A stretch of 64,000 nt of DNA from Roseomonas gilardii (GTDB lineage Bacteria; Pseudomonadota; Alphaproteobacteria; Acetobacterales; Acetobacteraceae). Below the pieces are notes generated by a model. It did not search any database, was not told the DNA's origin, and saw only the letters and a list, made by a program, of their open reading frames with translations. Shown piece after piece: positions 27,063 through 35,597 of the stretch (position 1 is the stretch's first letter; every line of letters starts with the position of its first letter). The stretch covers positions 124,001 through 188,000 of the forward strand of contig NZ_CP015585.1 of NCBI RefSeq assembly GCF_001941945.1, read 5' to 3'. A program made the translations under genes and the position numbers.

Positions 27063-28480
27063 CACTACTTTGGCAGACTATCGGAACTGGACTGCTGGCA
27101 GGGCGCTCTGATCTGGTGTGATCGGAGGCGGTCATGGTGTCGGGCACGGGTTGGCGGGGTGAGCTGGAGCGCTGGCTGGCGCCGTTCCTGGAGAGGCTTG
27201 GGCATCCGGCGCGACGGGCGATGTGCCCGCTCTACGTCGCAGGCCTGATCGGACCAGGCGAGCGCAAGAGCATCCAGCCCATGGCCGAGCGCCTGGGCCT
27301 GCCGAGCCACGACGCCCTGCACCACTTCATCGCTGGCGGGAGCTGGGACATGAAACCGCTGGAGGCGGCGCTGGTGGCTCAGGCGGACCGGCTGGTGGGT
27401 GGGCTGGACGCCAATCTCGTCATCGACGACACGGCGCTGCCCAAGAAGGGACGCGGCTCGGTCGGCGTCGCTCCCCAATACGCCACAGTGCTCGGCAAGA
27501 ACGCCAACTGCCAGACGCTGGTCTCGCTGACCCTGGCCCGCGCCGAGGTGCCGGTCCCGGTCGCTCTGCGCCTGTTCCTGCCCGAGACATGGACCGGCGA
27601 TCCGCCCCGCCTCGACAAGGCCGGTGTGCCAGAGCCCTGGAGGACGCCCCGCACCAAGCCCGAGCTCGCGCTCGCCGAATTGGATCGGGTCGTGGCGGCA
27701 GGGGCGCGGTTCGGCACTGTGCTGGCCGATGCGGGATACGGTGTCAGCGCCTCGTTCCGCCAAAGCTTGAGCGAGCGTGGGCTGGCTTGGGCCGTCGGGA
27801 TCCCGCGCATCCTCAAGGTCTACCCTCTCGACGTCGGGCTGCTCGCACCCCCTCCTGGCAGTCGGCGCCGCCTGCAAGAGCCCGATCAGCTCTCCCGTTC
27901 AGCCGAGGAGGCTCTCGCCGGCGCCCTGTGGCGCGCCATCACCTGGCGCCGCGGCACCAAGGGGCGCCTCACCGCCCGGTTCGCGGCCCTGCGCATCCGC
28001 GTCGCGGACGGTAAGGCCCAGCAGATTGGTGGCAGGCCTGCGCAGCACCTGCCGGGCGAGGAGGCCTGGGTGGTGGGCGAACGGCGCGCCTCGGGCGAGA
28101 CGAAGTACTACCTCTCCAACCTGCCCGCCGACACGGGCCTCAAGGCTCTGGCGACCGCCATCAAGGCGCGCTGGACCTGCGAGCAGGCGCATCAGCAACT
28201 CAAAGAGGAACTCGGCCTCGACCACTTCGAGGGGCGATCCTGGACTGGACTGCACCGACACGCGCTGATGACGATGCTGGCCTTTGCGTTCCTGCAGCAC
28301 CGTCGTCTGACCGAGGCAAAGCGGGGGAAAAAGGCGAGCCGGGCCACCACCGCAGCCCAGCCTGCCCGCCGTGCGGGCCGCCCTCGTCGCCTACCTACTC
28401 CGCGCCCGAACGCTGCCGAGATGCCCCCACTGCCGCAAATGGATCAGCACACCGCCTGAACCAAGTTTGCCAAAGTAGTG
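27063..28480 (+). mobile_element. IS701-family insertion sequence
   Basis: A 1418-bp element with ends CACTACTTTGGCA and its complement. CTAG is duplicated at 27059-27062 and 28481-28484; the 4-bp YTAR target is characteristic of IS701. The left CTAG includes the last base of the IS5 terminal repeat, so the IS701 arrived after the IS5, at its very edge. Confidence 0.92.
27134..28459 (+). CDS. IS701-family transposase
   Basis: 441 residues, full length. An N-terminal region with RKSIQPMAERLGLPSHDALHHFI is followed by D in LVIDDTALPKKG, D in TVLADAGYGVS, and the C-terminal ARWTCEQAHQQLKEELGLDHFEGRSWTGLHRH block with the catalytic Glu. It belongs to the DDE transposase family of IS701/ISXo-like elements. 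Confidence 0.95.
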   Translation: MVSGTGWRGELERWLAPFLERLGHPARRAMCPLYVAGLIGPGERKSIQPMAERLGLPSHDALHHFIAGGSWDMKPLEAALVAQADRLVGGLDANLVIDDTALPKKGRGSVGVAPQYATVLGKNANCQTLVSLTLARAEVPVPVALRLFLPETWTGDPPRLDKAGVPEPWRTPRTKPELALAELDRVVAAGARFGTVLADAGYGVSASFRQSLSERGLAWAVGIPRILKVYPLDVGLLAPPPGSRRRLQEPDQLSRSAEEALAGALWRAITWRRGTKGRLTARFAALRIRVADGKAQQIGGRPAQHLPGEEAWVVGERRASGETKYYLSNLPADTGLKALATAIKARWTCEQAHQQLKEELGLDHFEGRSWTGLHRHALMTMLAFAFLQHRRLTEAKRGKKASRATTAAQPARRAGRPRRLPTPRPNAAEMPPLPQMDQHTA

Positions 28481-28727
28481 CTAGACCGTGGCGCGGCCCC
28501 CATGTCCCTGACGAGGCGAGGATTACGGCCGCCCGGCGACGCGGCGTCCCGTCACCTTCCGCGGGGATGAGCGCTGAAGCCGCGCCTCTCTTTCCATCCG
28601 CAACGATTTCGTTGGTGCGACGGTGGGTTCCGTGACGGGACCGAAGTCGTAAGCCGTTTCGGCAGGGGTGAGCAGGCCGAAGAGAGACGCGTCGCCGTGA
28701 TGCGCCAGATTGAGGCCGCTGACGCTG

Positions 28728-28967
28728 TCATCCCGGCATTGATGGCGGAGGTTCTTCTTCCGTCTCCTCAAGAAGATCGATGAGCTCGGCAACGCGGCCG
28801 GAGGCCAAACGCTGGCCGCTGTTTATCGGGGCTTCGTCGTTGCTGAGCCACGCATATGCCTCGGCGAGCTCGTCTCGGGTGGCGCCTGTGGCCAGAATGC
28901 GGGCCATCAGGTCGTTGTCCACCGTCCCGAGGATCGAACGGACATCCTCCCCTGTCAGAGCAGACAT
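28728..28967 (-). CDS. Hypothetical protein
   Basis: 79 acidic residues starting SALTGEDVRSILG, with VDNDLMARILATGATRDELAEAYAWLSNDEA and a helical ASGRVAELIDLLEE segment. Helical, soluble, family unknown to me. Codon usage fits the genome, so I regard it as real. The region between the IS701 and this gene (28485-28727) has no convincing gene. Confidence 0.6.
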   Translation of the reverse strand: MSALTGEDVRSILGTVDNDLMARILATGATRDELAEAYAWLSNDEAPINSGQRLASGRVAELIDLLEETEEEPPPSMPG

Positions 28968-29131
28968 CGCGGTCTCCCTACTTCGGCCGGGTCGCGTTCG
29001 ACATGGCGGTCACTGGGCTGCGGACGCCCCACCTGCCGGCGGCTTTCCCGGCCAGTTATCCTTGCTCGCGGGAGTATGACGACTCTGGCCTGGGGTTGCA
29101 CACATTGCCCCTCCGCTCGGTCCTGCGCCGT

Positions 29132-30148
29132 CTAGAGCATCCAGCGCCGCGCCAGGCGCTGGCCGGCATGGCCTTGGGGAATCACCGTGCCGTGCATGAC
29201 AGGGTCCAGACGCGGAGCTTGCACCGGCGGCACGCTCGTGACTGTCCCGGCGAGCCGAGCGACGCGCTCCCGAATGGTCGGATGGGTGCGCAGCCAGCGC
29301 AGCCACCAGGCGCCGCTGCGCGTGGCCAGCCGCTCCCAGTCATCGCCCTGAAGGCGTTCGAGCCGCAGCAGTGCGGCCGCGAGCCCAGCGGGATCGCCGG
29401 TGAGCTCCACAGCCCCGGCATCGGCGAGGAACTCACGTCGCCGCGAGAGGGAAAGCGTGAGGAGGTCGCCCACCGTCGGTGCGACGACGAGCAGCAGGAT
29501 GGCTAGCGGCGACGGCACCGCGCCGGCGGCCATCAGGATCGGCAGCCAGAGCAGCAGTAGGATGCTGCCGAGCAGGCCCATGCCGCGCGTCAGTGTCGCC
29601 GCGGCGGCGGCAAGGCGCATGACCCACAGGTCCCCGTGGCGAAGGTGAGCCATTTCATGCGCAAGCACGCCTGCCACTTCCCGGGGTGGCAGGGCGGCGA
29701 GCAGGCCGGTGGTCAAAGCGATCGCCGGCCTGTCCCGACCACCACCGGCCATCGCCTGAAGCTGGCGTGAGGGGATCAGGTGCAGCATGGGGAGGCGCGA
29801 AAGGCCGGCCCGGCGGGCCAGCTCCCGGGTCAGCGCATAGAGTTCCGGTGCCTGCGCCGGGTGGAGCGGGACGGCGCCGAACACGTAGCGGAATGCCGGA
29901 TCGCCCGCGCCAGGCTCCAGCAGGAGTAACAGCAGCGCGGCGCCGGCCGCGAGCAGCATGCCGTCTGGGCCAGCCAGGAGGCTGCCCGTCACCGCCGCGA
30001 GCAGCCCAAGGCCAGCAAGCAGCAGTATCGACTGCAGCCGGTTCTCCCACTGGTGGCGGCGCAGCGCCGCCCGGTCGAGCCAGAGCGCCGTTGGCGGGGT
30101 CGCCGTCAGAAATGCAGAGCCGGATCGACGGCGCATGGTTCCACTCAT
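29132..30148 (-). CDS. M48-family zinc metalloprotease (HtpX-like)
   Basis: About 338 residues. Two N-terminal membrane helices (LLAGLGLLAAVTGSLLAG and AAGAALLLLLLEPG) precede the HEMAHLRHGD zinc motif, and two further hydrophobic segments (LLGSILLLLWLPILMAAGA; PLAILLLVVAPTVGDLL) follow. The third zinc ligand is probably the Glu in SRRREFLADAGAVEL. HtpX-type proteases degrade damaged membrane proteins at the inner membrane. Starts at ATG 30148 or 30136 are both possible; the longer frame to 30259 has no family character. It neighbours an Hsp20 gene, consistent with envelope/heat stress. Confidence 0.86.
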   Translation of the reverse strand: MSGTMRRRSGSAFLTATPPTALWLDRAALRRHQWENRLQSILLLAGLGLLAAVTGSLLAGPDGMLLAAGAALLLLLLEPGAGDPAFRYVFGAVPLHPAQAPELYALTRELARRAGLSRLPMLHLIPSRQLQAMAGGGRDRPAIALTTGLLAALPPREVAGVLAHEMAHLRHGDLWVMRLAAAAATLTRGMGLLGSILLLLWLPILMAAGAVPSPLAILLLVVAPTVGDLLTLSLSRRREFLADAGAVELTGDPAGLAAALLRLERLQGDDWERLATRSGAWWLRWLRTHPTIRERVARLAGTVTSVPPVQAPRLDPVMHGTVIPQGHAGQRLARRWML

Positions 30149-30458
30149 TACCAGTGGCAGGCGGCGAGGCAAGGCTGTGCTGCCGCAGCGGTGTAGACCC
30201 GCCCAATCTACGCCGGAAGGATAGGCGGCGCGGGCGATCTGACAGGAGACACCACGCACCCCTGCCGGAAACAGCCTCGCTCTCGGTGCCGCGCTACCAC
30301 CACGCGGTCATGCCAGAGGTCGCATTGGGAGCGCGGTCGAGGCGGTCTTGAAATCGCGGCCGCTTCGACTAGCTAGTCGGTCGCCGAACGCCCATGAAGG
30401 GGTTTGGCGAGGAGCCCATCGGGCTCCCGGTCTCGTATCCATGTTGCTCGAAGAGGAT
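30149..30458. other. Intergenic region, divergent promoter area
   Basis: About 310 bp between the M48 protease (leftward) and Hsp20 (rightward). No gene is recognisable. It must contain both promoters, but I see no clear sigma-32 box or strong palindrome. Confidence 0.4.
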
Positions 30459-30908
30459 ATGGCTATGGGAATGATGGATCTTGCTCCGCTCAGCCGGTCC
30501 CTGATCGGCTTCGACCGGATGTTCGAGGACGCCCTGCGCCTCAATCCGGACGACAACTACCCGCCTTACAACATCGAGAAGACGGGCGATGACGCGTACC
30601 AGGTGACTCTGGCCGTCGCGGGCTTCACGCCTGACGAGCTGACCATCACCTGGCAGCCGAACGCGCTGGTTGTCGCCGGCAAGAAGGCCGAGCAGAACGG
30701 CGGCCAGTATCTCCACCGCGGGATCGCCGGCCGGTCCTTCCAGCGCCAGTTCAGCCTGGCTGACTATGTGAAGGTTGCCGGCGCCAGCCTGGAGAACGGC
30801 ATGCTCTCCATCGATCTGGTGCGCGAGGTGCCCGAGGCTCTGAAGCCGCGGCGCATCGAGATCGCGAACAGCAATCAGCCGCAGCAGATCGAGAGCAAGG
30901 CGGCCTGA
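30459..30908 (+). CDS. Hsp20 small heat-shock protein (IbpA-like)
   Basis: 149 residues from ATG 30459, chosen because GAAGAGG lies 5 bases upstream; the frame is open further back. An N-terminal FDRMFEDALRL segment precedes the alpha-crystallin domain (NIEKTGDDAYQVTLAVAGFTPDELTITW...), the ASLENGMLSIDL signature and a C-terminal IEI motif. This is an IbpA-type chaperone that binds unfolding proteins and hands them to DnaK/ClpB. Confidence 0.9.
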   Translation: MAMGMMDLAPLSRSLIGFDRMFEDALRLNPDDNYPPYNIEKTGDDAYQVTLAVAGFTPDELTITWQPNALVVAGKKAEQNGGQYLHRGIAGRSFQRQFSLADYVKVAGASLENGMLSIDLVREVPEALKPRRIEIANSNQPQQIESKAA

Positions 30909-30997
30909 ACAGCAGCTGGTCTCCTGAATAAGCAGTCGGTGTGGGCGTCAGCCGGGCTGGCGCCCGCGCCTCCTGTCCGTCTGAGATGAGGTGTATC

Positions 30998-31126
30998 ATG
31001 GACGTGAAGGGCCTGATGCCCTGGAGCCGAAGCCGCAACCTGCCGGCCTCGCGCTTCTCCGGGGAGGACAACCCATTCCTCGCGCTGCATCGCGAGATGA
31101 ACCGCACATTCGACGACTTCCTGCGC
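30998..31126 (+). pseudogene. Second Hsp20 gene, truncated after about 43 codons
   Basis: It starts MDVKGLMPWSRSRNLPA, then NPFLALHREMNRTFDDFLRG, the N-terminus of the Hsp20 class seen intact at 63465-63956 (MQIKGLIPWARK; LQREMNHVFENF). The frame then runs into the end of the ISL3/IS3 block at about 31127. The whole crystallin domain is lost. It lies 89 bp after the first Hsp20, formerly a tandem pair. Confidence 0.82.
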
Positions 31127-32810
31127 GGTGTGGATCGGCATGGAATAGGGGTTCTGACTCAATTTTGCTGAAGTTGACGTGCTGGGTTCCCTGGTCAGTC
31201 AGGGATCAGCAGGATGGCGAGGAACCTCAGTCCAGCAGCTTTAATCCCGCCAGGATTCGTCCTGGAGAGCGTGGACGAGACCGGCACAGCGGTGGTGATG
31301 ACGGTGCGACCATCAACGGTAGCAGGGATCTGTCCCGGCTGTGGTGGCGTCAGCCATCGAGTGCACAGCCGCTACACTCGGAACTTGGCCGATCTCCCGT
31401 TGAGCGGGCGTCCTGTGGAATTGAAGCTCCTCGTCCGGCGGTTCCGCTGCGACCGTGCCCTGTGCCCCCGCCGCATCTTCTCCGAACGGTTCGTGGCTGC
31501 GACGCCATGGGCTCGGCGCACGGCCCGGCTGGACGAGATCGTCCACCACCTCGGCCTGGCGCTTGGCGGCCGTCCGGCCGCGAGCTTCGCCCAGAGGCTG
31601 CGATTACCGGTCAGCAACGACACCTTGCTGCGGGTCGTCCGGCGCCGTGGAAGCCCAGCGTTCACGCCACCGCAGGCGGTCGGGATCGATGATTGGGCGT
31701 GGAAGCGCAACCACCGTTACGGCACGCTGATCTGCGACCTGGAGCGACGACGCACTATCGCCCTCTTGCCCGACCGCGAGCCCGCAACGGCGCAGGCCTG
31801 GTTGTCCGGCCAGCCGCAGATCGAGATCGTGACCCGCGACCGCGGTGGCGCCTACGCCCTGGCCGCGGCACGGGCGCTACCTGATGCGATGCAGGTAGCC
31901 GATCGTTGGCACCTGATGGAGAACGCCAGCCAGGCTTTTCTGGCCGCGACCCGAGCCTGCATGCGCCAGGTGCGCGCGGCTATCGGCGCCACCACGGTCG
32001 ACCCCCGGCTGCTGACCGCGGCGGAGAAGCTCCAGTACGAGGGTTATCTCCGACGTGAGGACGCCAACGCCGCGGTCTTGGCGCTGCACAAGGCGGGCAA
32101 GGCGATCAAGGAGATCGTCCGGTGCACCGGTCATAGCCGCGGAACGGTGCGGCGCATCCTGCGCGGCCAGCGCGCGGATGTGTTCCGCACGCGGGAAAGC
32201 TCGCTCGACGCACACCTCCCCTGGCTGGACGCGCGCTGGGCGGCTGGAGTCCGCAACGGCGCCGCGCTGTGGCGCGAGCTTCGCGATCTCGGCTTCCACG
32301 GCTCGCTGCGGGTGGTCGCAGAGTGGGCGACGCGTCGCCGCCGGTCAGAGCAGGTCAACGTCGAGGGGCTGAGCCGTGTTCCGTCGGCCCGCACCGTGGC
32401 ACGCCTGATGACCATGGCGCGTGACAGCCTGTCCAAGACGCAGACTGTGACGGTGGCTGCTATCGAAGCCGCGGTGCCTACCCTGGTCCAGGCGCGGGAG
32501 ATCGTCGAAGCCTTTCACGCCTTGATCCGCCGAAAACATGAGGCCGCGTTGGATGGCTGGCTCGACAGGGCGGCAGCCAGCCTCCTGGCCCCGTTCGCGC
32601 GCGGGCTCGCCCGGGATCATGTCGCCGTCCGAGCCGCAATTTCCTCCGCTTGGTCCAACGCCCAAGCCGAGGGGCAGATCAACAAGCTGAAGGTGGTCAA
32701 ACGCCAGATGTATGGCAGAGGGAATCTCGACCTGCTCCAGGCCCGCGTCATAGCAGCAGGCCGATGACCGCCATCGAAATTGCGTCAGAGCCCCTATTCC
32801 ATGCCGATCC
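31127..32810 (+). mobile_element. ISL3-family insertion sequence (block A)
   Basis: The ends are marked by GGGTTCTGACTCAATTTTG (left, 31149) and the complement of the right end, GGGCTCTGACGCAATTTCG. The similarity extends outward through GATCGGCATGGAATAG. The left end here carries the outer sequence otherwise found at the right end, unlike copy B. It contains one transposase. Confidence 0.8.
31214..32767 (+). CDS. ISL3-family transposase
   Basis: 517 residues. An N-terminal zinc-binding segment (CPGCGGVSHRVHSRY...CDRALCPRRIFSERF) is followed by the DDE domain beginning AVGIDDWAWKRNHRYGTLICDLERRR, then VTRDRGGAYALAAARALPDAMQVADRWHLMENA. A helix-turn-helix insertion (IKEIVRCTGHSRGTVRRIL) and the C-terminal SAWSNAQAEGQINKLKVVKRQMYGR complete it. 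Full length and apparently intact. Identical to 59043-60596. Confidence 0.95.
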   Translation: MARNLSPAALIPPGFVLESVDETGTAVVMTVRPSTVAGICPGCGGVSHRVHSRYTRNLADLPLSGRPVELKLLVRRFRCDRALCPRRIFSERFVAATPWARRTARLDEIVHHLGLALGGRPAASFAQRLRLPVSNDTLLRVVRRRGSPAFTPPQAVGIDDWAWKRNHRYGTLICDLERRRTIALLPDREPATAQAWLSGQPQIEIVTRDRGGAYALAAARALPDAMQVADRWHLMENASQAFLAATRACMRQVRAAIGATTVDPRLLTAAEKLQYEGYLRREDANAAVLALHKAGKAIKEIVRCTGHSRGTVRRILRGQRADVFRTRESSLDAHLPWLDARWAAGVRNGAALWRELRDLGFHGSLRVVAEWATRRRRSEQVNVEGLSRVPSARTVARLMTMARDSLSKTQTVTVAAIEAAVPTLVQAREIVEAFHALIRRKHEAALDGWLDRAAASLLAPFARGLARDHVAVRAAISSAWSNAQAEGQINKLKVVKRQMYGRGNLDLLQARVIAAGR

Positions 32811-32970
32811 ACACCAGGCCGGTTCCGCGTGCTCCGGCATGTCAGGCCGAAGTTCTCTTGCCGCGGCTGCGAGGCAGTCACCCAGGCCCCGGCGCCCAGC
32901 CTGCCGATCCGCCGCGGCCGCGCCACGGCGGGGCTGCTCGCCCATGTGCTGGTGGCCAAATACGCCGACC
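32811..32970 (+). pseudogene. IS66 tnpC remnant (block A)
   Basis: The frame from about 32820 reads FRVLRHVRPKFSCRGCEAV, then APAPSLPIRRGRATAGLLAHVLVAKYADL. This corresponds to the zinc-finger/linker region of an IS66 TnpC. It is bounded by the ISL3 end on the left and the IS3 end on the right. Confidence 0.75.
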
Positions 32971-33027
32971 TGATCCTCCTTGGTTTCCGTGGACACCCAG
33001 AGGCAAGCTTTGAGCTGGAGGTGTTCA

Positions 33028-33372
33028 ATGGATCAGCAGGCGACGAGGGCCAAGCCACGTTCCTATACGGAGGACTACAAGCGCCAGGTCGTGGATATGG
33101 TGGTCGGTAGCGGGCGCACGCCGACGGCGGTGGCGGGCGAGGTCGGCCTGCACCCGACGCCGTTGTGCCGGTGGGTGCGCCAGTATAGCGCCGGCGGTGG
33201 CAAGACCGAGGTGCCGCGGCCTGCAGCTGCCACCTCCCTCAAGCCCTTGCCGGTCCCGACGGCCGACCAGGCTGCCGAGATCGCGCGGCTGCGGCGCGAG
33301 TGCGACCGGCTCCGCATGGAGCGGGACATTTTAAAAAAGTCCATTTCGATCTTCGCGGGGCCACTGAGATGA
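33028..33372 (+). CDS. IS3-family transposase OrfA (block A)
   Basis: 114 residues: helix-turn-helix (SYTEDYKRQVVDMVVGSGRTPTAVAGEVGL), linker, and the coiled coil EIARLRRECDRLRMERDILKKS. The slippery run TTTTAAAAAAG lies near 33330. The stop overlaps the orfB start (ATGA, 33369-33372). Confidence 0.92.
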   Translation: MDQQATRAKPRSYTEDYKRQVVDMVVGSGRTPTAVAGEVGLHPTPLCRWVRQYSAGGGKTEVPRPAAATSLKPLPVPTADQAAEIARLRRECDRLRMERDILKKSISIFAGPLR

Positions 33373-34243
33373 AGTTTCGTGTGGTCGAGGACTGCCGCGA
33401 TGTCTGGGCGGTCCAGCCGTTGTGCCGCGTGCTGGGGATCTCGACCGCCGGCTACTACGCTTGGCGGTCGCGGCCGGATAGCAAGCGCGCCGTCGAGGAT
33501 TGTGCCCTGCTGGCCGACATCCGCCAGACCCATGCCAACAGCGGTGGCCGTTACGGCAGTCCCCGTGTGTATGCCACCTTGCGGGCGCAGGGGCGACAGG
33601 TTGGACGTGGACGGATCGAGCGCCTGATGCGGCGGCATGGCGTGCGCGGCCTTGTCGCCCAGCGCCGCCGCGTGCAAACCACCGACACCCGCCAAGCCTT
33701 CCCGGTCGCTCCCAATCTGCTGGAACGCAAGTTCTCCACCACCAGCAGGCCGAACCAAGTCTGGCTGGCAGACCTGACCTACATTCCGACAGCTGAAGGT
33801 TGGCTGTACATGGCCGCCATCATGGACCTGCACAACCCGTAAGATCGTGGGCTGGTCCATGCGCGACCATCTCAGGGCCGAGCTGGCGACCTCGGCGCTG
33901 CTGATGGCCATCCAGCGCCAGCGTCCCAGTGCCTGGCCTGATCCAACATTCCGACCGCGGCGTCCAATATGCCTGCGGTGACTACCAGGCGGCGCTGACC
34001 AAAGCAGCCATCATCCCGTCGATGAGCCGGCGGGCCAACCCGCTGGACAACGCGCCAATGGAGAGCTTCTTCCATACGCTGAAAACCGAGCTGGTGCATC
34101 ACCGGGCCTGTGCCACCAGGGATGAGGCCAAGCGCGACCTGTTCTCCTACGTCGAGGGCTTCTACAACCGACAGCGCCTTCATTCGGCTCTGGACTACCG
34201 CACGCCAGACCAGGCAGAACGGCAGGCAGCAAACGTAGCGTAA
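33369..34243 (+). pseudogene. IS3-family transposase OrfB with two frameshifts (block A)
   Basis: The catalytic domain starts normally (VWLADLTYIPTAEGWLYMAA) but an extra A near 33833 (DLHTRK expected) gives a stop at 33840. A second extra base near 33926 restores the reading VPGLIQHSDRGVQY and the C-terminus to 34243. Identical changes occur in block B. The enzyme would be non-functional unless recoding occurs. Confidence 0.88.
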
Positions 34244-34496
34244 CCCGTCCACAGAAGTCGTGGAGGATCAATTGGTGAGATGCCGAGCTAGAAGACGTCC
34301 CGAGTTTTCACCGGAGGACCGCGTCTGCTATCTCGAAACATCACGGTCTTTTATGACTGTAGATATCAGTGACCCAGCGAAAGCGACGCCCACAACCGCA
34401 CATGGCTGGCATCGATAACGCCGAGGCTTGGTCCCTTTCAGTTGGTGCAGCTGGGGCCGCGGGCGCGGCGGACGTTGCGGGTGAGCGTGAACCGCA

Positions 34497-35513
34497 TCAC
34501 TGCCAACCCTCGATGACGATCTTGCCGCGTGCGGTAGTGCTCTCAAGCGCCTGGTGCGCGCGCTTGAGGTTCGCGGCGTTGATGGGGGAGAACCGTTCGG
34601 TGAGGGTGGTGCGCACCTCGCCGGCGTCCACGAGGCTGGCGATGGCCGACAGGATCTGACCCTGCGTTTCCATATCAGCGGTCTCGAACATGGACCGGGT
34701 GAACATAAACTCCCAGTGGGTCGACACCGACTTGCGTTTGAACGGTACGACATCGAGCGTTTTGGGGTCGTCGATGAGCGCAAAACGTCCCTGCGGGGCG
34801 ATCAGCTCGGCGATCTGCTCGATATGCTCGTCGGTGTGCGTGGTCGAGAAGACGAAAGCCGGCGCGCCGATGCCCAAATTCGCCACTTGCCGAGCCAGCG
34901 GCTGGCGATGATCGATGACATGGTGAGCACCGAGCTCACCCACCCAGGCCTGCGTTTCAGGGCGCGAGGCCGTCGCAATGACGATCAGCTCGGGTACTTG
35001 GCGAGCAAGCTGGATTGCCATCGAGCCTACCCCGCCGGCACCCCCGACAATCAACAGCGCATGTGCTGCACCGGCTACAGGAGTACGCACGGACAATCGC
35101 TCGAAGAGGGCCTCCCACGCGGTGATCGCCGTCAGCGGCAACGCCGCTGCCTCTGCCCAATCGAGGCTGGCCGGCTTCTTCCCGACAATGCGCTCGTCGA
35201 CCAGGTGCAACTCGGCGTTGGTCCCATCGCGGCCGATGCTGCCCGCGTAGAAAACCTCGTCGCCCGGTTCGAAACCACGCACTTCAGGGCCAACAGCGCG
35301 AACGACACCGGCGGCATCCCAACCCAGGACACGCCAATCACCGTGGATCGAACCCGAGCCAGCGCGCACCTTCGTGTCAACCGGGTTTACCGAGACAGCC
35401 TTGACCTCGACGAGGAGATCACGGCCGGTAGCGTTGGGATCGGGAAGTTCGATATCGACGAGAGCTTCCGTGCGATCGATCGTTCCGGGCTGCTGGTAGC
35501 CGATTGCGCGCAT
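34497..35513 (-). CDS. Zinc-type alcohol dehydrogenase-like oxidoreductase (MDR family)
   Basis: 338 residues from ATG 35513 (MRAIGYQQPG). A GroES-like domain with VSVNPVDTKVRAG and GWDAAGVV precedes a Rossmann domain with LIVGGAGGVGSMAIQLARQ near residue 150. Structural-zinc cysteines are absent. It is probably an NADPH-dependent quinone or enone reductase. It lies downstream of the LysR gene in the same direction with an 84-bp gap, so it may be co-expressed. The 226 bp to the IS block (34271-34496) has no supported gene. Confidence 0.87.
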   Translation of the reverse strand: MRAIGYQQPGTIDRTEALVDIELPDPNATGRDLLVEVKAVSVNPVDTKVRAGSGSIHGDWRVLGWDAAGVVRAVGPEVRGFEPGDEVFYAGSIGRDGTNAELHLVDERIVGKKPASLDWAEAAALPLTAITAWEALFERLSVRTPVAGAAHALLIVGGAGGVGSMAIQLARQVPELIVIATASRPETQAWVGELGAHHVIDHRQPLARQVANLGIGAPAFVFSTTHTDEHIEQIAELIAPQGRFALIDDPKTLDVVPFKRKSVSTHWEFMFTRSMFETADMETQGQILSAIASLVDAGEVRTTLTERFSPINAANLKRAHQALESTTARGKIVIEGWQ

Positions 35514-35597
35514 GATAATTCCTATTGTCAGGGGCTGTATAGCGAACTTTGTCGCGTACGGGATACGCACAAGCGACGTCGCGGTCCGACATCGTCC

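Larger units (their letters stand above)
31149..34270 (+). repeat. 3122-bp composite IS block, copy A
   Basis: It contains ISL3, an IS66 tnpC remnant and IS3. The same 3122 bp occurs inverted at 57540-60661. All open frames inside are identical in the two copies, including two frameshifts in the IS3 orfB, so the copies arose from one another recently. The pair bounds 34271-57539. Confidence 0.93.
32971..34270 (+). mobile_element. IS3-family insertion sequence (block A)
   Basis: A 1300-bp element with terminal repeats TGATCCTCCTTGGTTTCCG and (complement) TGATCCTCCACGACTTCTG. The flanks (GACC left, ATTG right) do not match, so no target duplication is visible. The right end coincides with the end of the 3122-bp block. 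Confidence 0.9.
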
